Source of the DNA: Hartmannibacter diazotrophicus
Lineage (GTDB): Bacteria > Pseudomonadota > Alphaproteobacteria > Rhizobiales > Pleomorphomonadaceae
DNA: 64,000 nt
Reading direction: 5' to 3'
Assembly (NCBI RefSeq): GCF_900231165.1
Contig: NZ_LT960614.1
Location: 5,263,444 to 5,327,443 of the forward strand
In this document: one piece after another, positions 63,833-64,000 of the stretch
Layout of the letters: every line of letters starts with the position of its first letter
Numbering within the stretch: position 1 is the first letter of the stretch
Position numbers and translations under genes: made by a program
Notes under the pieces: model-generated
Told to the model about the DNA's origin: nothing
Seen by the model: only the letters and a program-made list of their open reading frames with translations
The model's database searches: none

Positions 63833-64000
63833 GAAGTGGGGGACGCGGGCCAGGCCGTTCCGCGTTCCTGAGTAATCTGGAGTACGTTCGCCGGGCGATT
63901 TCTCGGCGAGCGGGTCATAAGCCCCCGGGGCAATCCGCGAGCGGTAGCGCGGATAGGGGGTGAAAATTCTTGGCGTGACGCCATTCAGGAGGCATTTGAG
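63833..64000 (+). promoter_or_regulatory. trailing region with ribosome site of the next gene
   Basis: 168 bases after the rhodanese stop. AGGAGG at 63987-63992 sits directly before the window edge, so a rightward gene probably starts within or just beyond the last few bases (a TTG is at 63996). Its identity cannot be seen. Confidence 0.45.

Overview
This is a GC-rich (roughly 65%) chromosomal window from an alphaproteobacterium, almost certainly of the order Hyphomicrobiales (Rhizobiales). Evidence for the order: the ChvG/ChvI two-component pair followed by a truncated HprK, a mannose-type EIIA and HPr; a rhizobial-type phospholipid N-methyltransferase next to dnaJ; the ffs-dnaX-ybaB-recR block; and the ubiE-ubiB / mutM-enoyl-CoA hydratase-rpsT block that normally sits near dnaA. 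I cannot name the genus.

Layout. 1-4.2 kb: conserved housekeeping block HIT-nudC, pheA, kdsB, membrane-anchored cytochrome c. 4.2-6.3 kb: pmtA and dnaJ. 6.4-22.2 kb: a 16-kb accessory block lying between dnaJ and dnaK, which are usually neighbours. It holds an acyltransferase, a serralysin-like RTX metallopeptidase with seven C-terminal repeats, its presumed type I secretion ATPase and adaptor, a 6-phosphogluconate dehydrogenase, two convergent glycosyltransferases, an FAD oxidoreductase, and an exported unknown protein beside an exported caspase-family protein. 22.2-29.8 kb: dnaK with an RpoH-like promoter and its own terminator, DUF4188 protein, AlkB-like protein, recR, ybaB, dnaX and the 4.5S/SRP RNA gene. 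29.8-31.6 kb: a low-GC two-gene cassette of PD-(D/E)XK nuclease-like proteins. 31.6-35.8 kb: AhpD-like protein, Rrf2 regulator, small cytochrome c, truncated hemoglobin, XRE regulator, esterase and TetR regulator. 36-39.5 kb: a three-domain Aas-type phospholipid remodelling protein divergent from the TetR gene, with two matching operator palindromes between them. 40-42.6 kb: XerC-like recombinase, DeoR regulator, HugZ-like protein. 42.9-47.1 kb: chvI-chvG-hprK-EIIA-HPr. 47.1-50.5 kb: a tightly coupled molybdenum-cofactor/XdhC gene set ending in -1/ATGA overlaps. 50.7-53.8 kb: PfkB kinase, LysR regulator, aldo/keto reductase. 53.8-62.6 kb: ubiB-ubiE, an ABC exporter operon with a NEW3-type exported protein, a SpoIIAA-like protein, mutM, enoyl-CoA hydratase and rpsT. 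The last 1.3 kb holds a long AT-containing gap and a rhodanese gene.

No tRNA, rRNA, CRISPR array, insertion sequence or transposase gene was seen. Three intergenic inverted-repeat elements of 130-165 bp and one 44-bp palindrome were found. The most unusual parts are the dnaK/dnaJ-splitting block (repeat-bearing RTX peptidase with a transporter that has a degenerate ABC signature; caspase gene whose start region has been duplicated by a 59-bp repeat) and the low-GC tandem nuclease cassette beside ffs.
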